In this document: one piece after another, positions 24,552 through 36,470 of the stretch
Layout of the letters: every line of letters starts with the position of its first letter
Numbering within the stretch: position 1 is the first letter of the stretch
Origin: Flammula alnicola
Taxonomy: Eukaryota > Basidiomycota > Agaricomycetes > Agaricales > Strophariaceae
Direction: 5' to 3'
DNA: 64,000 nucleotides
Assembly (NCBI GenBank): GCA_015499995.1
Contig: JADNRV010000022.1
Coordinates: 310,001 to 374,000 of the forward strand
Program-made: the position numbers and the translations under genes
The notes under the pieces: model-generated
Told to the model about the DNA's origin: nothing
The model's database searches: none
What the model saw: the letters and a program-made list of their open reading frames with translations, nothing else

Positions 24552-25935
24552 CACTAAATGAGGGTCTGATAGCTGGATTGGTGCAAGGCGCGTGTCAGGG
24601 CGCTTATTGTAGGGTAGACGTCGAGCACAACAGCGAGCGCGCTGTATGGATGTGGGGGTATGGTAGGATTTTAGAGAGCAGGAGCAAAAGATATGTACTC
24701 GAGTCCGTCGTGTTCGTCGTCGTCGATGTCGTGGAGGGCCGGGGGGAATAAATAAAATGGAGAGAGCAATGCCGCATTCTTTTCAATCTCACGACTGTCC
24801 CGTTCAACATAGTCACGTGGGCGCGTTGCTTTGACCCGTTTTGACTCCGTCGCCTAATTTGGTCAATCAACCAACAACATCCTTCCTCCGCTTTACACGA
24901 TTCTCTATTGTCGTCTCTGTTCTTATTCTTCTGGAGTAGTCTCTCCTGACGGACCATATACAACAGACGACAATAATTCTGGAGTGTTGTCTCTTCTAAC
25001 AACACATCGCTAAAGCAACGCGTCTGGTAATACCCTTCACATCACGGTGTCATATCGCCAGAGACCTCAGACAATGGCGTGGACGTCGTCGCTCCTCTGA
25101 AACGGTATTGTCTCTTCGTTGCTATTTCTAAAGCTGTGGTTCAACTGTGGGTAAGTCTGTCAAATGTCTGTGATTCTCAATCGTTCTCAATCCCAACTTC
25201 AGAGTGACTCGTATGAGTCCAGAACACCGCGTAATGCAGGGACGCGGTTCCGAAGTCCTGATGAGCACCCACATTGACAATTTTGGACGTAAATCCGGAG
25301 AGGAGCCATTGGATGATGACTTAGGCTGCGGTACCGCAGCCCCGTACCGTCCACAGGCAGCCTACGAATTGTTACATTGTCCTTGGTACATTAGCGCGTC
25401 CGTGGCCTCGCCCATCAAGATTTCCATAACACAAGTGTTGTGTGTCGAAAGGAAGAACCCCATAAACTTAAAGCTGATCGTATGCTTGTCAGTTTAGTTG
25501 CTCAAGTCAATGTATTCAATATTGACGTATAACCTTGGTTCGTCCGGACGATGTATCCCCGGAGAGGTTTCTTTTATAAATATCCTGAGTGCATGAACGC
25601 GCAGGACCAAGCTGAGTTGTACACGCTTATTTTTGCTGTGTAAATGGGCATTTGAGTTATAGTTTTAATGGTCTCTCACAAGCCTCTCCAATGACTCCAG
25701 TTCTGGGTTGGAACATCCTTTATTCTGGTCATATCCTGCCGAGAACACTATCTTCTATGCTGCACTTCATAAATTCGAAAGTCTCGTTGTTTTTCCTAAG
25801 GACAATACCAAGTATCATGTATACGTTGGACGCTCAATTTCTGTCGAAGAATTACACTGACATCTTGCGCTGCACTGAATAAACTATGATCATGCCTCGT
25901 TTTGTCAATCTCTCTACTTATGCTGGTACATTGTA
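24552..25935. promoter_or_regulatory. wee1 upstream region, with gene-poor spacer
   Basis: The first 500 bp upstream of wee1 contain a CACGTG E-box at 24,814-24,819 and ACGCGT at 25,018-25,023, the core of the MluI cell-cycle box used by G1/S factors in yeasts. Function here is only suggested by position. A 97-residue plus-strand frame at 25,204-25,497 has no recognisable domain. The rest, to the end of the F-box gene, shows nothing else. Confidence 0.35.
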
Positions 25936-27531
25936 CTATTCGTCAGTATGGAAAGTCACCGTTACGCCGAAAGTCTTTTTGAGCGTCCTCGCCCTCCGTT
26001 TAGATGCAGTGTGTGAGTGGTTGCCCAAAACAGACTGGAAAGATACTGTGCTGATTGGATATCCTTCTTCCTTTCTGTTACGAAGGAACTTGACCGCCTC
26101 GTCGAAATATCCAAATTGGCTCGCGATGGAACAGGGCAAGATTATTTTATCCAGAGCAGGAAACAACACAGGATATGGCGGCCGATCCTCGCGATTGATG
26201 ATTTCAAGCGTCCGCGGAAGAGTTCCTGCCGTGAATCTAATGACCTGAGCGTTGATAAAAGGAAGGAACAGCACGAAAAAACGTTCATCGGAAATGGATG
26301 GTAGCTCATCTAGATCTGCTCTCGAGTCGAGGGTTAAATTGGTGGATGAAATGAATAACGGACGGGAAGCCACCATCAAGAAAGAGAAATATGCATCTCT
26401 AATAAATCCGTCGCATAAAAAACAGAAGGAAAAGAAGCGGTCATCATTCGTGACTGTGTGGATGGACAGACGCCGGCGTGCTAAAAATACTGTCGTCGTG
26501 CCACACGACAGTTTGTTGTGCGGTTTCTCAGATGGCAGTAACCGTTCCAGAGTTTCAAGGAACAGACCGCCACCTTGCTGATGGTGAGTAACGCTGGATA
26601 GTTCGCAAGTCAGCGTCCTGAGAGGAGCCGGATTCAAGGAGGCCAGGAACTCAGTGCATGCACTGTAATCTCTCTTGAGTTGGATATGTGTCAGGTAAGG
26701 GAGTTGTAATGTAGGTGACGACCCTGGCTCATTCGGGTTGGGTACTGGCAGGAAATGCATCGATAGTGACTGCAAGTAATGCGTTTGCCGGAGTAGTGAT
26801 ACACATGCGACGTCGTACCCCCGTCCACCAATGGAGAGATGGGTGAGATTCGGGAGAAGGGGCGATAGTACTTCCCAAGGACTGCCGATAAATTCAATCT
26901 TTTGCAATAAAGGAGCGGAGCCTGCAAAGAGATTGAATGGCGTCACTGTACGACGCATTGCAACCTCTAACTGCCCGCTTGTATGCAGAGAGAACGTCGT
27001 CAAAGATGGCATGGGTTCGCGCATTCGGTCAACCAGTGCATTGGTTTGGGTGCCTGTGAGATAGAAACTGGTAAACCTTCCATGGAATTCTCGAAATTGT
27101 TTCTTGGTCTTCAAGAGAAAAGAAAGATTTATATCTGTATATCTGAATCCTGGTAACGTCCTTTCGGCGGCGACGACGATCAATGGAACGTCTTGCGAAC
27201 GGTGGAGGACCTCTTGAAACCATTCAGGGGGCAGCATGTCGCAATCGATAAAACGATTCCATAGCTGGGGCGCATTGATTCCGATCTCCCGCCAGTGTTT
27301 GCAAACCTGCGTCACATTCCTGGAGCTGTGAGTAGGGTCTTCCAGCTGATTTGGATGTGGATTTATTGAGGTAGTGTAAGGGCTTGAATCTTCGATCCAT
27401 TCGGGACGTTGAAGATCTGTAAGCTTCATGAAGATTTCGAGCAATATCTCTGGATGCAGAACTGCGATGCCTGACTCGGAGTTGCGCTCTGTTTCCTGGC
27501 ATGATTCCTGCGGTATCTGAGTCGAGTCCAT
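25936..27531 (-). CDS. F-box protein (basidiomycete F-box/LRR-like type)
   Basis: A single uninterrupted frame of 531 residues. The N-terminal F-box begins with IAVLHPEILLEIFMKLTDLQ and continues to VTQVCKHWREIGINAPQLWN, the usual Skp1-binding pattern ending in a conserved Trp. The remainder holds leucine-rich, irregular repeats (LLPNLTHLSIGG, LQLPYLTHIQLK) that could bind substrate. Agaricomycetes carry very large, mostly intronless families of such genes; they are thought to be substrate adaptors of SCF ubiquitin ligases. The substrate cannot be predicted. A second F-box-like gene lies at 40.4 kb but shows no obvious close similarity. Confidence 0.85.
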   Translation of the reverse strand: MDSTQIPQESCQETERNSESGIAVLHPEILLEIFMKLTDLQRPEWIEDSSPYTTSINPHPNQLEDPTHSSRNVTQVCKHWREIGINAPQLWNRFIDCDMLPPEWFQEVLHRSQDVPLIVVAAERTLPGFRYTDINLSFLLKTKKQFREFHGRFTSFYLTGTQTNALVDRMREPMPSLTTFSLHTSGQLEVAMRRTVTPFNLFAGSAPLLQKIEFIGSPWEVLSPLLPNLTHLSIGGRGYDVACVSLLRQTHYLQSLSMHFLPVPNPNEPGSSPTLQLPYLTHIQLKRDYSACTEFLASLNPAPLRTLTCELSSVTHHQQGGGLFLETLERLLPSEKPHNKLSCGTTTVFLARRRLSIHTVTNDDRFFSFCFLCDGFIRDAYFSFLMVASRPLFISSTNLTLDSRADLDELPSISDERFFVLFLPFINAQVIRFTAGTLPRTLEIINREDRPPYPVLFPALDKIILPCSIASQFGYFDEAVKFLRNRKEEGYPISTVSFQSVLGNHSHTASKRRARTLKKTFGVTVTFHTDE

Positions 27532-28512
27532 TGGACGGCACTGCTAGAGGTTGCAGTTGATTCAAAGACAGATACAACCTCGACACGAGGGAGGAAAACA
27601 TTCCGGATCTTTCCTGTGGCAGGCCTCGAGGCCTCAATACACATGTTTGGAGCATTCAGGTGTGGCAGGATTTTAATTATTGAAATATTGTGACTTCCCT
27701 AGACCAAGAATCAACCTAAGTCAGACTGAAATTGAGCGGGCTCGACCACATTTTGCAATAGGATGTTTGTGGCCATATTAGATTGAAAAGCATCCTATCA
27801 CAGCCAACCTACTATCAGCTTGAATTCAACCTAGTATCGCTGAAATTCATCCTAATCCCCGCTTGATATCAACCAATGGGAGGTTGAATCTTATGTAGGT
27901 TGAAATTCAACTTGAGTCATTACCACAGTGTAAAGGACCATTTTCAAAGACCGATTTCTTCATTGCTTATAGTGTACTGTGTCACCCGACAGCGCCCGAC
28001 ACAACGGACAGCGTGCTGCCAGTGCCGAAAGTTCCGCCGACCTCCCTCCGGCTCCGAGCACGACCTCTTTGAAGTAACAAGTTGCTGTAAAGCGGGCTCC
28101 TACTACTACTGGTACTTACTTGCTTTACCTCCGTCGCTACGAGTTCCCAAGCATTAGAGGACTCGGATATCCTTCTCTTCGAGGTGTGTCTTTCGGATGA
28201 AATATATCCTGAAGACAAGTGATTGACGACTACTGCACTACCAGATCTATATAGAGGGCCTTAGAGGCTACCATCCAATCCATCCTACGCGTACTTGGTC
28301 TCGACGATGATATCTTCAACGGCCGTATCGTTTCGTCACCAATACTAGGTGTCAAGCCGGGGTTTAAGAAGGTGGAAGGGGCATTCTGGCAAAGTTTACG
28401 TAACGTGTAAACTGCTTGAACGCGAACCCTTTCCTTTTTTACGCTACAACACTCAGTGTTCAAAACTTTCACTGGGCTACGAGCTGATCTGGCCTACGAG
28501 GAAACTTGAAAA
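27532..28512. other. Intergenic region with an imperfect inverted repeat
   Basis: Divergent spacer between the F-box gene and the LARGE-like gene. Apart from the inverted repeat at 27,816-27,915 I see no gene; plus-strand frame 27,900-28,157 has no domain. Confidence 0.5.
27816..27915. repeat. Inverted repeat, MITE-like candidate
   Basis: The left arm CAGCTTGAATTCAACCTA (27,816-27,833) is nearly the reverse complement of the right arm TAGGTTGAAATTCAACTTGA (27,896-27,915). Several related GAAATTCA and TCAACC motifs lie between and just upstream (27,700-27,860). The size and arms suit a small non-autonomous element or a hairpin; no target-site duplication is obvious. Confidence 0.45.
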
Positions 28513-30207
28513 ATGGCTGGCGTGATAGCTCTCTCGCTGAGAATCATTCTACAGTTCATCGCTTTCGTCTTCGTCTCAGTCTCGGTGGTATACACAACAA
28601 ACCTACTCCTCTTCTCCCCTCTGTCGTCGCTCGTTTCCGCCTTTCTAGACTTTCTCGTCTCGCGCCCTTCTCTGAGCACTTCGGCTAAGGGTGTTCATTC
28701 AAATGCGGAGCAATACAGGTTGAACGCAGCCACACAATCTGCCTTTACTCTTCTTCCAGAGAACTCCTGGAAAACGCATTCCGCTCCGACATTTCAATGG
28801 ACTTCGAGCGAATTCACATTGCAACACGGTCTCGGACATCCCCAAGCTATCTCTGTTGATGGACATAAACTTCTCTCCAAAGGATTTGCGAGCTCTATGC
28901 GTCCTTCGAACATCATGCCCTATTTCTATCGCGCCAAAGGGTCTTTCGATGCCGATGATGTCACCATTACAACTCTGATTACAAGCAATCGCTTCAAGGT
29001 CTTTGCACGTCTTGTTGAGAAGTATAGAGGTTCGCCTCGCTGTTTTCTCCTCTAGTTTATGCCTTATCTGGTTCAGGCCCGATATCTGTTACAGTTCATA
29101 TCAGGGACGTCGCCGAACATGTTCAAGAAGTCCTAGAGTCATTGCGTGAAATGTATACCTCTTCGGAGACCATGATGACTTTTGTTGATATCCATCTGGT
29201 CGTCGACGCGTTTGATCGACAATTCAACACTTGGCGTAACATCGCTCGACTATTTGCCCGAACGGACTTCGTGATGATGCTTGACATTGATTTTTATCCC
29301 TCCACAGATTTTCGTTCGGTGATCAAACGAAGTTCCACCCTCTCAGACAAACTATATGCAGGAAGGGCTGCCCTTGTCATTCCTGCGTTCGAGTACCTGG
29401 ATTTCCACGAAGGAACAAACTACGCGCGATTTCCAACCAAAAAATCAGTACGCCGATCTCTACCTAAATATCCTTCATTTTACTCATGAAATCCAGGAAC
29501 TTCTATATCTGGTCAAACAGCAGCGCATTGGCATGTTTCATGCATCCTGGAGCCCGGGCCACAACGCTTCTGACTACAAACATTTCTACGCTGCACCGCC
29601 AGGAGAAGTCTATAAAATAACGCGCTATCAAGCTGCGTACGAACCGTATGTCATCTTCAAAAAGGATGGCGCTCCATGGTATGTCACAAGACTGCATCCT
29701 CGGCATCCATGCTTAACTTCCCTGGTTAGGTGTGACGAGAGGTTTGTTGGCTATGGCGGCAATAAAGCAGCGTGCCTCTTCGAGATGTATGTTGCTGGTA
29801 TTTCCTACTATGTATTGGCCGACCACTTCATCATCCACCAAAATCATCTCTACGAAGAAACGGCGCGTAAGAACGAGGTTTGTTTGTTCTGATTGATCGT
29901 CGAATACTCCGACAACATCTTTCTTGCAGCGTAGATACAATCGCAAAATCTACTCCGATTTCAGAGAAGAAATCTGTCTACGGTACGCCCATGTTCAGTT
30001 CATAAAGAACTGTCGTAATCTGTTTGGCAGATATCTGAAAAGATACCACGATGAGGGTATGCTCGACTCAGACCTAGCCGAAAATGCTCTCGCGGAATGC
30101 AGAAAAATTAAATCCCTTACTAGGGTCGCTGCCAAGGTCAGTTCTCATGGCCTCTTGGAATCATTTTTCATACTAACGACTTTCAGTACTTTCAAAATGG
30201 ACCATGA
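28513..30207 (+). CDS. LARGE-like glycosyltransferase (GT49 family)
   Basis: Type II membrane protein with an N-terminal membrane segment (residues 5-30, LSLRIILQFIAFVFVSVSVV) and a lumenal domain matching the GT49/LARGE C-terminal type: DDVTITTLITSNRF, VTVHIRDV, VDIHLVVD, the metal-binding DxD motif in FVMMLDIDFYPS, RIGMFHASWSPGHNASDY, YEPYVIFKKDGAPWCDERFVGYGGNKA and ADHFIIHQNH. In animals this family extends glucuronate/xylose or poly-LacNAc chains in the Golgi; the fungal acceptor is not known. All introns resolve. One is only 49 nt (29,449-29,497) and joins FPTKKS to ELLYLVKQQ, removing what looks at first like a frameshift. The last exon is tiny, encoding YFQNGP and the stop. Confidence 0.87.
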
Positions 30208-30705
30208 AGCCCAAATATATGCGTATGTAGCTCAAGACAACTTCCCTTCGCACGTTCTCAATCGGAATGTGGCTAGCTCGATACTCCCTTCATTTCCAAT
30301 CTAAACTTCCGCATCCCTTACTGTTGTATTCCGAAATATCCGCATATCCGAAACGTCGCAGATTGAAATCGTCTAACTACTCAGGAGCTTCACTTCGAGT
30401 GCGTTGTGGACAACTGGAACCGGTTGAGAAGGTTGTAGTTCTCGAAGGCATCCTAGACGTCCGACAGCCCCTGACATGAGAGTATAATCTTCTTTTTGTA
30501 TAAATGGTTCGACCCCCTAACTCCCCGAGTGCTCGTTTGAATGAAGATTCTGATATGTATATGTGACAATTCCGCTGATATGGAAGCATGCATCGAATGT
30601 AAAAATAAACTTAACTCAAGTGGGTAGCTTCTCATGCGCAGGCGTTAAAAGGTCAGTACTGTCCTATCAGACTGCCCGAGCAATCTTTCTCATTCATCTT
30701 CCATC
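30208..30705. other. Intergenic region upstream of the MFS gene
   Basis: Holds the 3' end of the GT49 transcript and the promoter of the MFS gene. A TATAAAT motif sits near 30,500, about 200 bp before the ATG. No gene is seen. Confidence 0.4.
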
Positions 30706-33316
30706 ATGCAGGAGAAAGAGCTCTCTGGCGATGCGTTTGTAGAGGACGTCAGCAAAGAATTTGCGTCTGAACACAGCAGCGATTCCGACGATGGTTACTT
30801 GCTTACCCCTGAACGAAGGGCGTCTGCAGAGAGAAAGCTGAAGGCAAAACTCGACCGTCGACTCCTACCTACTATCGTTGTAATTTATATCATGAACTAC
30901 ATCGATGTGAGTTGTGTTGCTATTTATTATTTCCATCTCCTCATACATCACAATTAGCGGACTGCTGTAACTTCGGCCAGACTCAAAGGACTTGAGCAAG
31001 ACTTGCATCTTTCCGGTAGGTTTTGCATCATATGCATATGCTGCTGGTTAGTGCGTATCAATGATTTTTCTCTTCGAAATCCCGCAGACATTCAGTACTC
31101 TGTCGTCTTGGCGATCTTGTTCGTGGCGTATTGCCCAGCCCAAATTCCGTCCAACATGGTGCGCTTCACTTCGTCAAAGTATCCATTCTTCACTAATGAC
31201 GAGGTCTTCCAGATCCTGAATAGTATTTCGAGGTTCGGGTTGTTCTTTATATTTCTCAGATGCATTCTGACCAACTTTCTTCACGAAGACCATCGCTGTA
31301 TATCGCATCGTGTGTTATTCTCTGGGGATTGACAAGTTTGTTGGCAGGAGTGAGTGCCTCACGATGTTCAAAAATCATAAATTCGTCATATCTTCCCTAG
31401 GTGACGAAGAATTACGCAGGACTTCTTGCGTGCAGGATATTCATAGGTTTTCCAGAAGCAAGCAATTGTTCCCACCTCTCTTGTCTCTATCCTTACCAGC
31501 TACATGATATAGGCTGCGTTTTATCCAGGCTCAATCTACTTGCTATCAAGGTTTGTGCCACGTTCATTCCGAGCCTAGGAAGCTTCTAACGGTCTTTTAG
31601 ATGGTACACTCGAAAGGTCCTGTGTGCTGGGCCATTTCTCGAACTTCTCAGAAGCTGATCTGAGCGCTCTATAGGAATTGGCCCTTCGTTCCTCCATCCT
31701 ATATGCTGGGCTAATTATATCAAATGCATTCGGAAGTGTGCGTCACGATGTTGTTTTGATGGACCTGCCTCATACGGTATAAATAGCTCATGGCGGCTGG
31801 TATATTGAGTAGGATGGAAGGAAAACTTGGCGTTAGAGCTTGGAGGTGGTAAGTACTTACTGGACCTGCAAGCACTGTCTGCAATAGACTCAAATGTTAT
31901 CCATATCTAGGTTGTTCTATATCGAAGTCAGTTGGAATGACACCATCCGCAAGCTATTTCTCACACTGAATATATGCGCGCCAGGGGGCTTTGACTATCG
32001 TTATCGGACTTCAGGCCATGTAAGTCATAACCAAACGAGTTATCGCTCTTCCTGATTCCCTTCAAAACAGCTGGCTTCTTCCTGATTATGTACGAATTAC
32101 ATGATATCCTGTTGATACCGCGTCTGACGTGACATAGCCTGATAATACAAGGTGGATATCCGCGGCCGAACGCCGCCTCGCTCGCGTGCGACTTGCAGAG
32201 GATGCTGGTGAAGCAGATGAGGATAGTGACAACGATACGTGCGTCTATTCCCCATCTGTCGTTATTTGGGTCGCAGTGGGCTTATGGATTTTTCAGAGCA
32301 TGGCAAGGCTTGAAACTAGCCCTCAAAGAGCCCAAAGTATATATTTTTGCCATGATCAGTTTCAGCGAATTGCTTGGAATGGGCTTCATTAACTTCTTCC
32401 CGACGTGAGTACACGGTGCCCATAGCGTTACAGGGTCGGCTCTGATGCTCCATATTTTCCGTCTCAGTTTGACTGCTACGCTTGGGTTTTCAACAACGAT
32501 AACTCTACTGCTCGCAGCGTAAGCTTCACATCACAACTTTCTATCGACTAAGAGCTAATGCTAATGGAATGCAGTCCTCCGTGGATCTTCACAGCAATCC
32601 TTTGTGTCATCAATGCCCGTCATGCAGGTTTATAATTTTGACATATCTGTTTACAGAATAGCACTGATATTGATAACCTTGACAGATAGAACCGGTGAAC
32701 GATTCTGGCATATCGTGGTATGGTGGGCGCTTGTCATACTAGGATTCATCATAGCGCAATCCACGATGTCAGTTGGGGGGCGGTATGTTTCGCTATTTCT
32801 TATGGCAACAGGACAAATTGGTTTCGCGATGACCCTAGTCTGGGTCAGCAATACTATTCCAAGACCGCCAAGTAAGCGCGCAGCCAGTATCGGAGTTGTG
32901 AATGGCTTTGGTAACATCGGGAACTTGTGAGCCGCATTAATACTAAATCCATCGGATGTACCACTGTTTGAGTGGTCCCTAATTCCAATCTTTTAGAGTC
33001 AGCTCCTTCGTATGGAAGGTGGAATGGAGTCCTAAATACACGCCTTCGATGGTTATTGGAATTTGTTCTCTGCTGGTTTCCATATCTTTGGCGTTAGGTA
33101 CGACTTGCACATTTACCGATCTATGTCGGGTGGTTATGATGTCCTTTTCCAGTTATCCGGATTATGTTAGTTCGCGAAAACCGACGTCTGGATCAAGACG
33201 AACAAGGAGCACTGAAGGAAGCGAAACAAGAGCGTATCGAGCAAGCAGCAAAGTTGGAAGGTATCACTGTCGAAGAAGCTATGGACAAAAAACGCGGATT
33301 CCGATACCTTTACTAG
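30706..33316 (+). CDS. MFS permease, anion:cation symporter (Dal5/allantoate-like) type
   Basis: At least a dozen short exons reconstruct a 12-helix transporter. A cytosolic acidic N-terminus is followed by KLDRRLLPTIVVIYIMNYIDRTAV, the entry to helix 1 in Dal5-like permeases, then VAYCPAQIPSNM, YAGLLACRIFIGFPEA and FYPGSIYLLSRWYTRKE. The loop carries GVRAWRWLFYIEGALTI and LLPDYPDNTRWIS, the DxPDxxRW motif of this family. The C-terminal half has FSELLGMGFINFFPTLTATL, WVSNTIPRPPSKRA and NGFGNIGNLVSSF. Relatives import allantoate, nicotinate, pantothenate or other small organic anions; the substrate is not predictable from sequence. Several introns (e.g. 31,554-31,601) need careful modelling because exons are as short as 16 nt. 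The D-2-hydroxyacid dehydrogenase follows on the same strand but need not be co-functional. Confidence 0.9.
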
Positions 33317-33751
33317 ATTCTCCCAGTCCGTGACGTATCGTTCAGCTTTTCTTGTAATCTTTATGTAACCTTGCATGTAAATATTAATACACCACAGAGA
33401 GCAAGTATCATACAAATCTCAAAGGCTTCACATTCGATAGTCAGGTGGGCTTTCAGAGTCTGCATGCCATGAGGGACCTTGGGTGGACCTACTCTTTGGT
33501 TCCGGCCGTCGGAAGCCAGAATCCACCCGACGGGCCGGTAAATGCTCAGCTGCCCCTGTTCCGCTTCTCTTTCTTTCATACTTATCTCGTTTCTCTGTCA
33601 AGGTAGGCTGCCATTTGTGCGGAAATCCTCGTCCGGAGATCAAAGAATTCTCCGAACTAAAGCTCTACTTAAACCGGTCTCTCAAGTCTCGTCCAGCATC
33701 CGCTGCATCCTACTTTCGCCGTCCACACTCTCCTCACACGACCATCACAAC
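33317..33751. other. Intergenic region between MFS and dehydrogenase genes
   Basis: Includes the MFS 3' UTR and the promoter of the next gene. A pyrimidine-rich stretch precedes the ATG at 33,752. No gene is seen. Confidence 0.45.
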
Positions 33752-34992
33752 ATGGCACCACGCATATTAATTTGCAGTAAGCTAGAATCCCATCCCTTTT
33801 CCCTCTGGAAGATGAATATGTTGCGTAGGTACAATCGTGTGGGCCCACGATGCTGTTAAACGCCTGCTTGGAGAGATTGCTGAGGTGATCGTATGTGTTG
33901 CATTGCGTTATCTCACAATCTGCGTCGTGGCTGATGTCACTAGTACGTTGATTCTCCGGATCGCCAAAGCTTCTTGGCGGAATTTGGGCCAGGTGGAAAA
34001 TATGAGAATGCTGTAGGAATCTACAGAGAGAATGATTCTGCAAAGAACATCGGAATCTTTGACAAGGCGCTTATCGATGGCCTACCATCGACAGTTCGAT
34101 GGATAGCGCACAACGGTGCTGGATATGATCCAGTCGATGTCCACGCATGCAAAGCTCGCGGTGGGTGGCACACCTTCCGCTACCCGGAGGTTTTTCATTA
34201 AACAGCGGAACAGGGATCTATCTTTCGAATACCCCGGGTGCTGTAGATGACGCCACGGCGACGACAGCTCTTTACCTGCTCATATCAACGCTTCGTCAAT
34301 ATTCAATCGCAGAACGATCCCTGCGCGAGCTGAAGTGGAAGCCTGCAGGAATTAACAAGAAGACGCATGACGTGACTGGCAAAGTCTTGGGCATCCTTGG
34401 TCTTGGAGGCATTGGCACACGACTCGCCATCCTCGCTCACGCCTTCCCGATGCGTGTCATTTACCACTCTCGGAATAAAAATCCCGAAGCTCCAGATTTT
34501 TGCGAGTACTTCGACAACGTCGAGGAGATGTTGGCCCAAACGGACGTACTCAGCGTACACGTGCCTCTGAGGCAAGAAACAGTCGGTCTCGTAGGAGAGA
34601 AATGGATCAGGGCCTTGAAACCCGGGGCCATCATAATTAACACTGCTCGTGGAAAGGTTATCGACGAGGACGCAATGATTGGAGCGCTGGAAGACGGTCA
34701 CGTCAGTAACCCATCTCATTTTTCAAGAATTGAACTGACGAAAATGTGAAATGCGTAGCTCGCAGCTGCTGGTTTGGATGTCTTCCCGAATGAGCCAGAG
34801 GTTAACCCAAGGCTTCTTGATTTTCCACAAGTAACGCTCCTCCCACATATGGGAACAGAAAACCAGGATACCCAGCGCGAAATGGAAATACGAGCCTTGA
34901 CTAACTTGAGAGATTTCTTGATCTCTGGGGCGGGTAAGGACCTCGTGCCCGAATTCAAGAATGATATAGCCAAGGTAAACCAGAAATTGTAG
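33752..34992 (+). CDS. D-isomer-specific 2-hydroxyacid dehydrogenase (glyoxylate/hydroxypyruvate reductase-like)
   Basis: Five exons give a complete enzyme. The NAD(P)-binding motif is VLGILGLGGIGTRLA; the catalytic set is visible as Arg in INTARGKVIDED, Glu in DVFPNEPEVN and His in VTLLPHMGTE. WIAHNGAGYDPVDVHACKARG and IYLSNTPGAVDDATAT are the usual substrate-loop and dimer segments. The family reduces glyoxylate, hydroxypyruvate or other 2-oxoacids with NAD(P)H. The charged HSR after the Rossmann beta-strand (RVIYHSRNK) favours NADPH, as in glyoxylate reductases; that is an inference. Introns at 33,779-33,828, 33,892-33,944, 34,162-34,213 and 34,701-34,758 all have GT-AG ends. No organellar signal is evident. 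Confidence 0.92.
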
Positions 34993-35246
34993 TGAAATAT
35001 ATGACAGGGACTGATGTAATTCAATGCATCTATAAGCCGACGTGAATACTGCTTTCCAGACAAGAATACTAGACCTTTGGAAGTGTTGTACGTACTATTT
35101 GGTGTATGCCCCATCGAACAAACTGTGCCCCCAACGTGTGTCGAAATATATGAAGCGAAGACAGGAGGCCATGAGGTGACCTCGAGGCTAGGTGATTGCG
35201 AAAGATATATACTTACCTATCTAAGTCTTATGCTCCACAACACTTC

Positions 35247-36339
35247 ATGTCATCCACTAAATCCAACCGAAGTGCAACACCACCATCCACCGCGCCCGTC
35301 GAGGAAGTTTCGGATCCGATGGCGGAAGCATTGGCTGATATATCGCATACTTGGAACCATCTGTGGGTCATTAATAGCTTTCTGATACTGCCAGTAACAG
35401 TGCGATGAATGGCAGAAATGAAGCATTCGCAGTTTTGGAAGAATGCACAGACCAGTTCAATGAGCTTTCATCGCAAGCCGTGAGGACAGATCAAGGGCTC
35501 CATTTCATCTCGCTTGACCCGTTGTTCTAGGGACCGACCCAGGAAGAGCTAAAGGCTTTCAGTCAAGAAATCGATCATCATAATCGCAATGAAGACACTG
35601 TATTCAACGGCATCAAAGCAAATCTAGCAGACGATATCAAGCAGCAGGTTTCGGCATCAATGAGGTATTGCGTCAATTGAACATCACCGACCGAACAGCC
35701 ATACTCATCAACTTCCTGATCCTCGAAAACGTAGGAGCAAGTCGGCAGACTGGATAGTCCTCATACGAGGCGAAGTTGCAAGACAGGTGAAGGGGCAAGT
35801 TGATGAGCAGATCCGAGAACACCTTCCCGAAAGTCTGCAACAGCAGGCCGACGAAAGTAGACGGCAATTGGAGGGCATCAAAGTATCTCTTCAGAATTCG
35901 TGAGCATGTTCGTTCTGCCCATGAAGTTAGTTTCGCTGATGAGATCTAATCAGCGAATCGAGGATGACCAACTCTTTCATCCAAAGCACGAACCTCGAAG
36001 ACCCTCTTGCACCAATACTGACGGCCGAAGGCAAGAAGAGTTCATATTACCCTGCAAACACGCGGTGCTTGTTTGGATACGATTGTGATTATGTCCCACT
36101 GCGACTGATATTTCTTGAACTAATTCGAGATATTTAAGTGGAATCGGCCAAAGGACTCAGCAAAGATTACGAACTCACAGACACGGACGATTTATTCATG
36201 AACTTTCAACAGTTTTTGAAGCATATAGGTGGGTGGCAAGCCGGAAAGCGTCGGTATCCCTGTCCTAAGTCGTGTTAATGGTGGGATAGGTACCAACGTC
36301 GAAGTCGCCGTCTCTCCTACTAGTAGAAGCGCAGCTTGA
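35247..36339 (+). CDS. Coiled-coil protein of unknown function, relative of the 7.7-10.6 kb gene
   Basis: No single long frame exists, but exons join cleanly with GT-AG introns at 35,501-35,552, 35,666-35,733, 35,901-35,954, 36,088-36,138 and 36,230-36,290. The product is about 240 residues: a Ser/Thr-rich start, helical segments (TQEELKAFSQEIDHHNRNED, EVARQVKGQVDEQIREHLPE, SRRQLEGIKVSLQNSESR), then LFGYDLESAKGLSKDYEL and DDLFMNFQQFLKHIGT and a short Ser-rich end. The segments around VSLQNS, LSKDYEL and FLKHIG align with ASLHNS, LLREYGL and FMAHIG of the larger gene, and an intron splits the codon after NS in both at the same phase. It lacks the D/E/Q repeats. The junction after the first exon (about 35,373) is the least certain part. 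Confidence 0.6.
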
Positions 36340-36470
36340 GAGAATTCAGATGCCAATAGGAGATCCAGCCTGGACGGACCTTTTGGATCGAACCACGTAC
36401 TGGCGCAATACCGTTTCTTGCTGTACTAGTCTCTTGATCGTCATAATAGGGGCGAACCAATCGATTAAAT

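Noticed and set aside
29440..29500. Apparent frameshift in the GT49 gene after FPTKKS
   Set aside because: A 49-nt GTACGC...ATCCAG intron (29,449-29,497) joins FPTKKS to ELLYLVKQQRIG in frame and matches the family pattern, so no error is needed.
35485..35560. In-frame TAG at about 35,528 in the small coiled-coil gene
   Set aside because: It lies inside a 52-nt GTGAGG...TTCTAG intron (35,501-35,552); removal gives a continuous helical segment.
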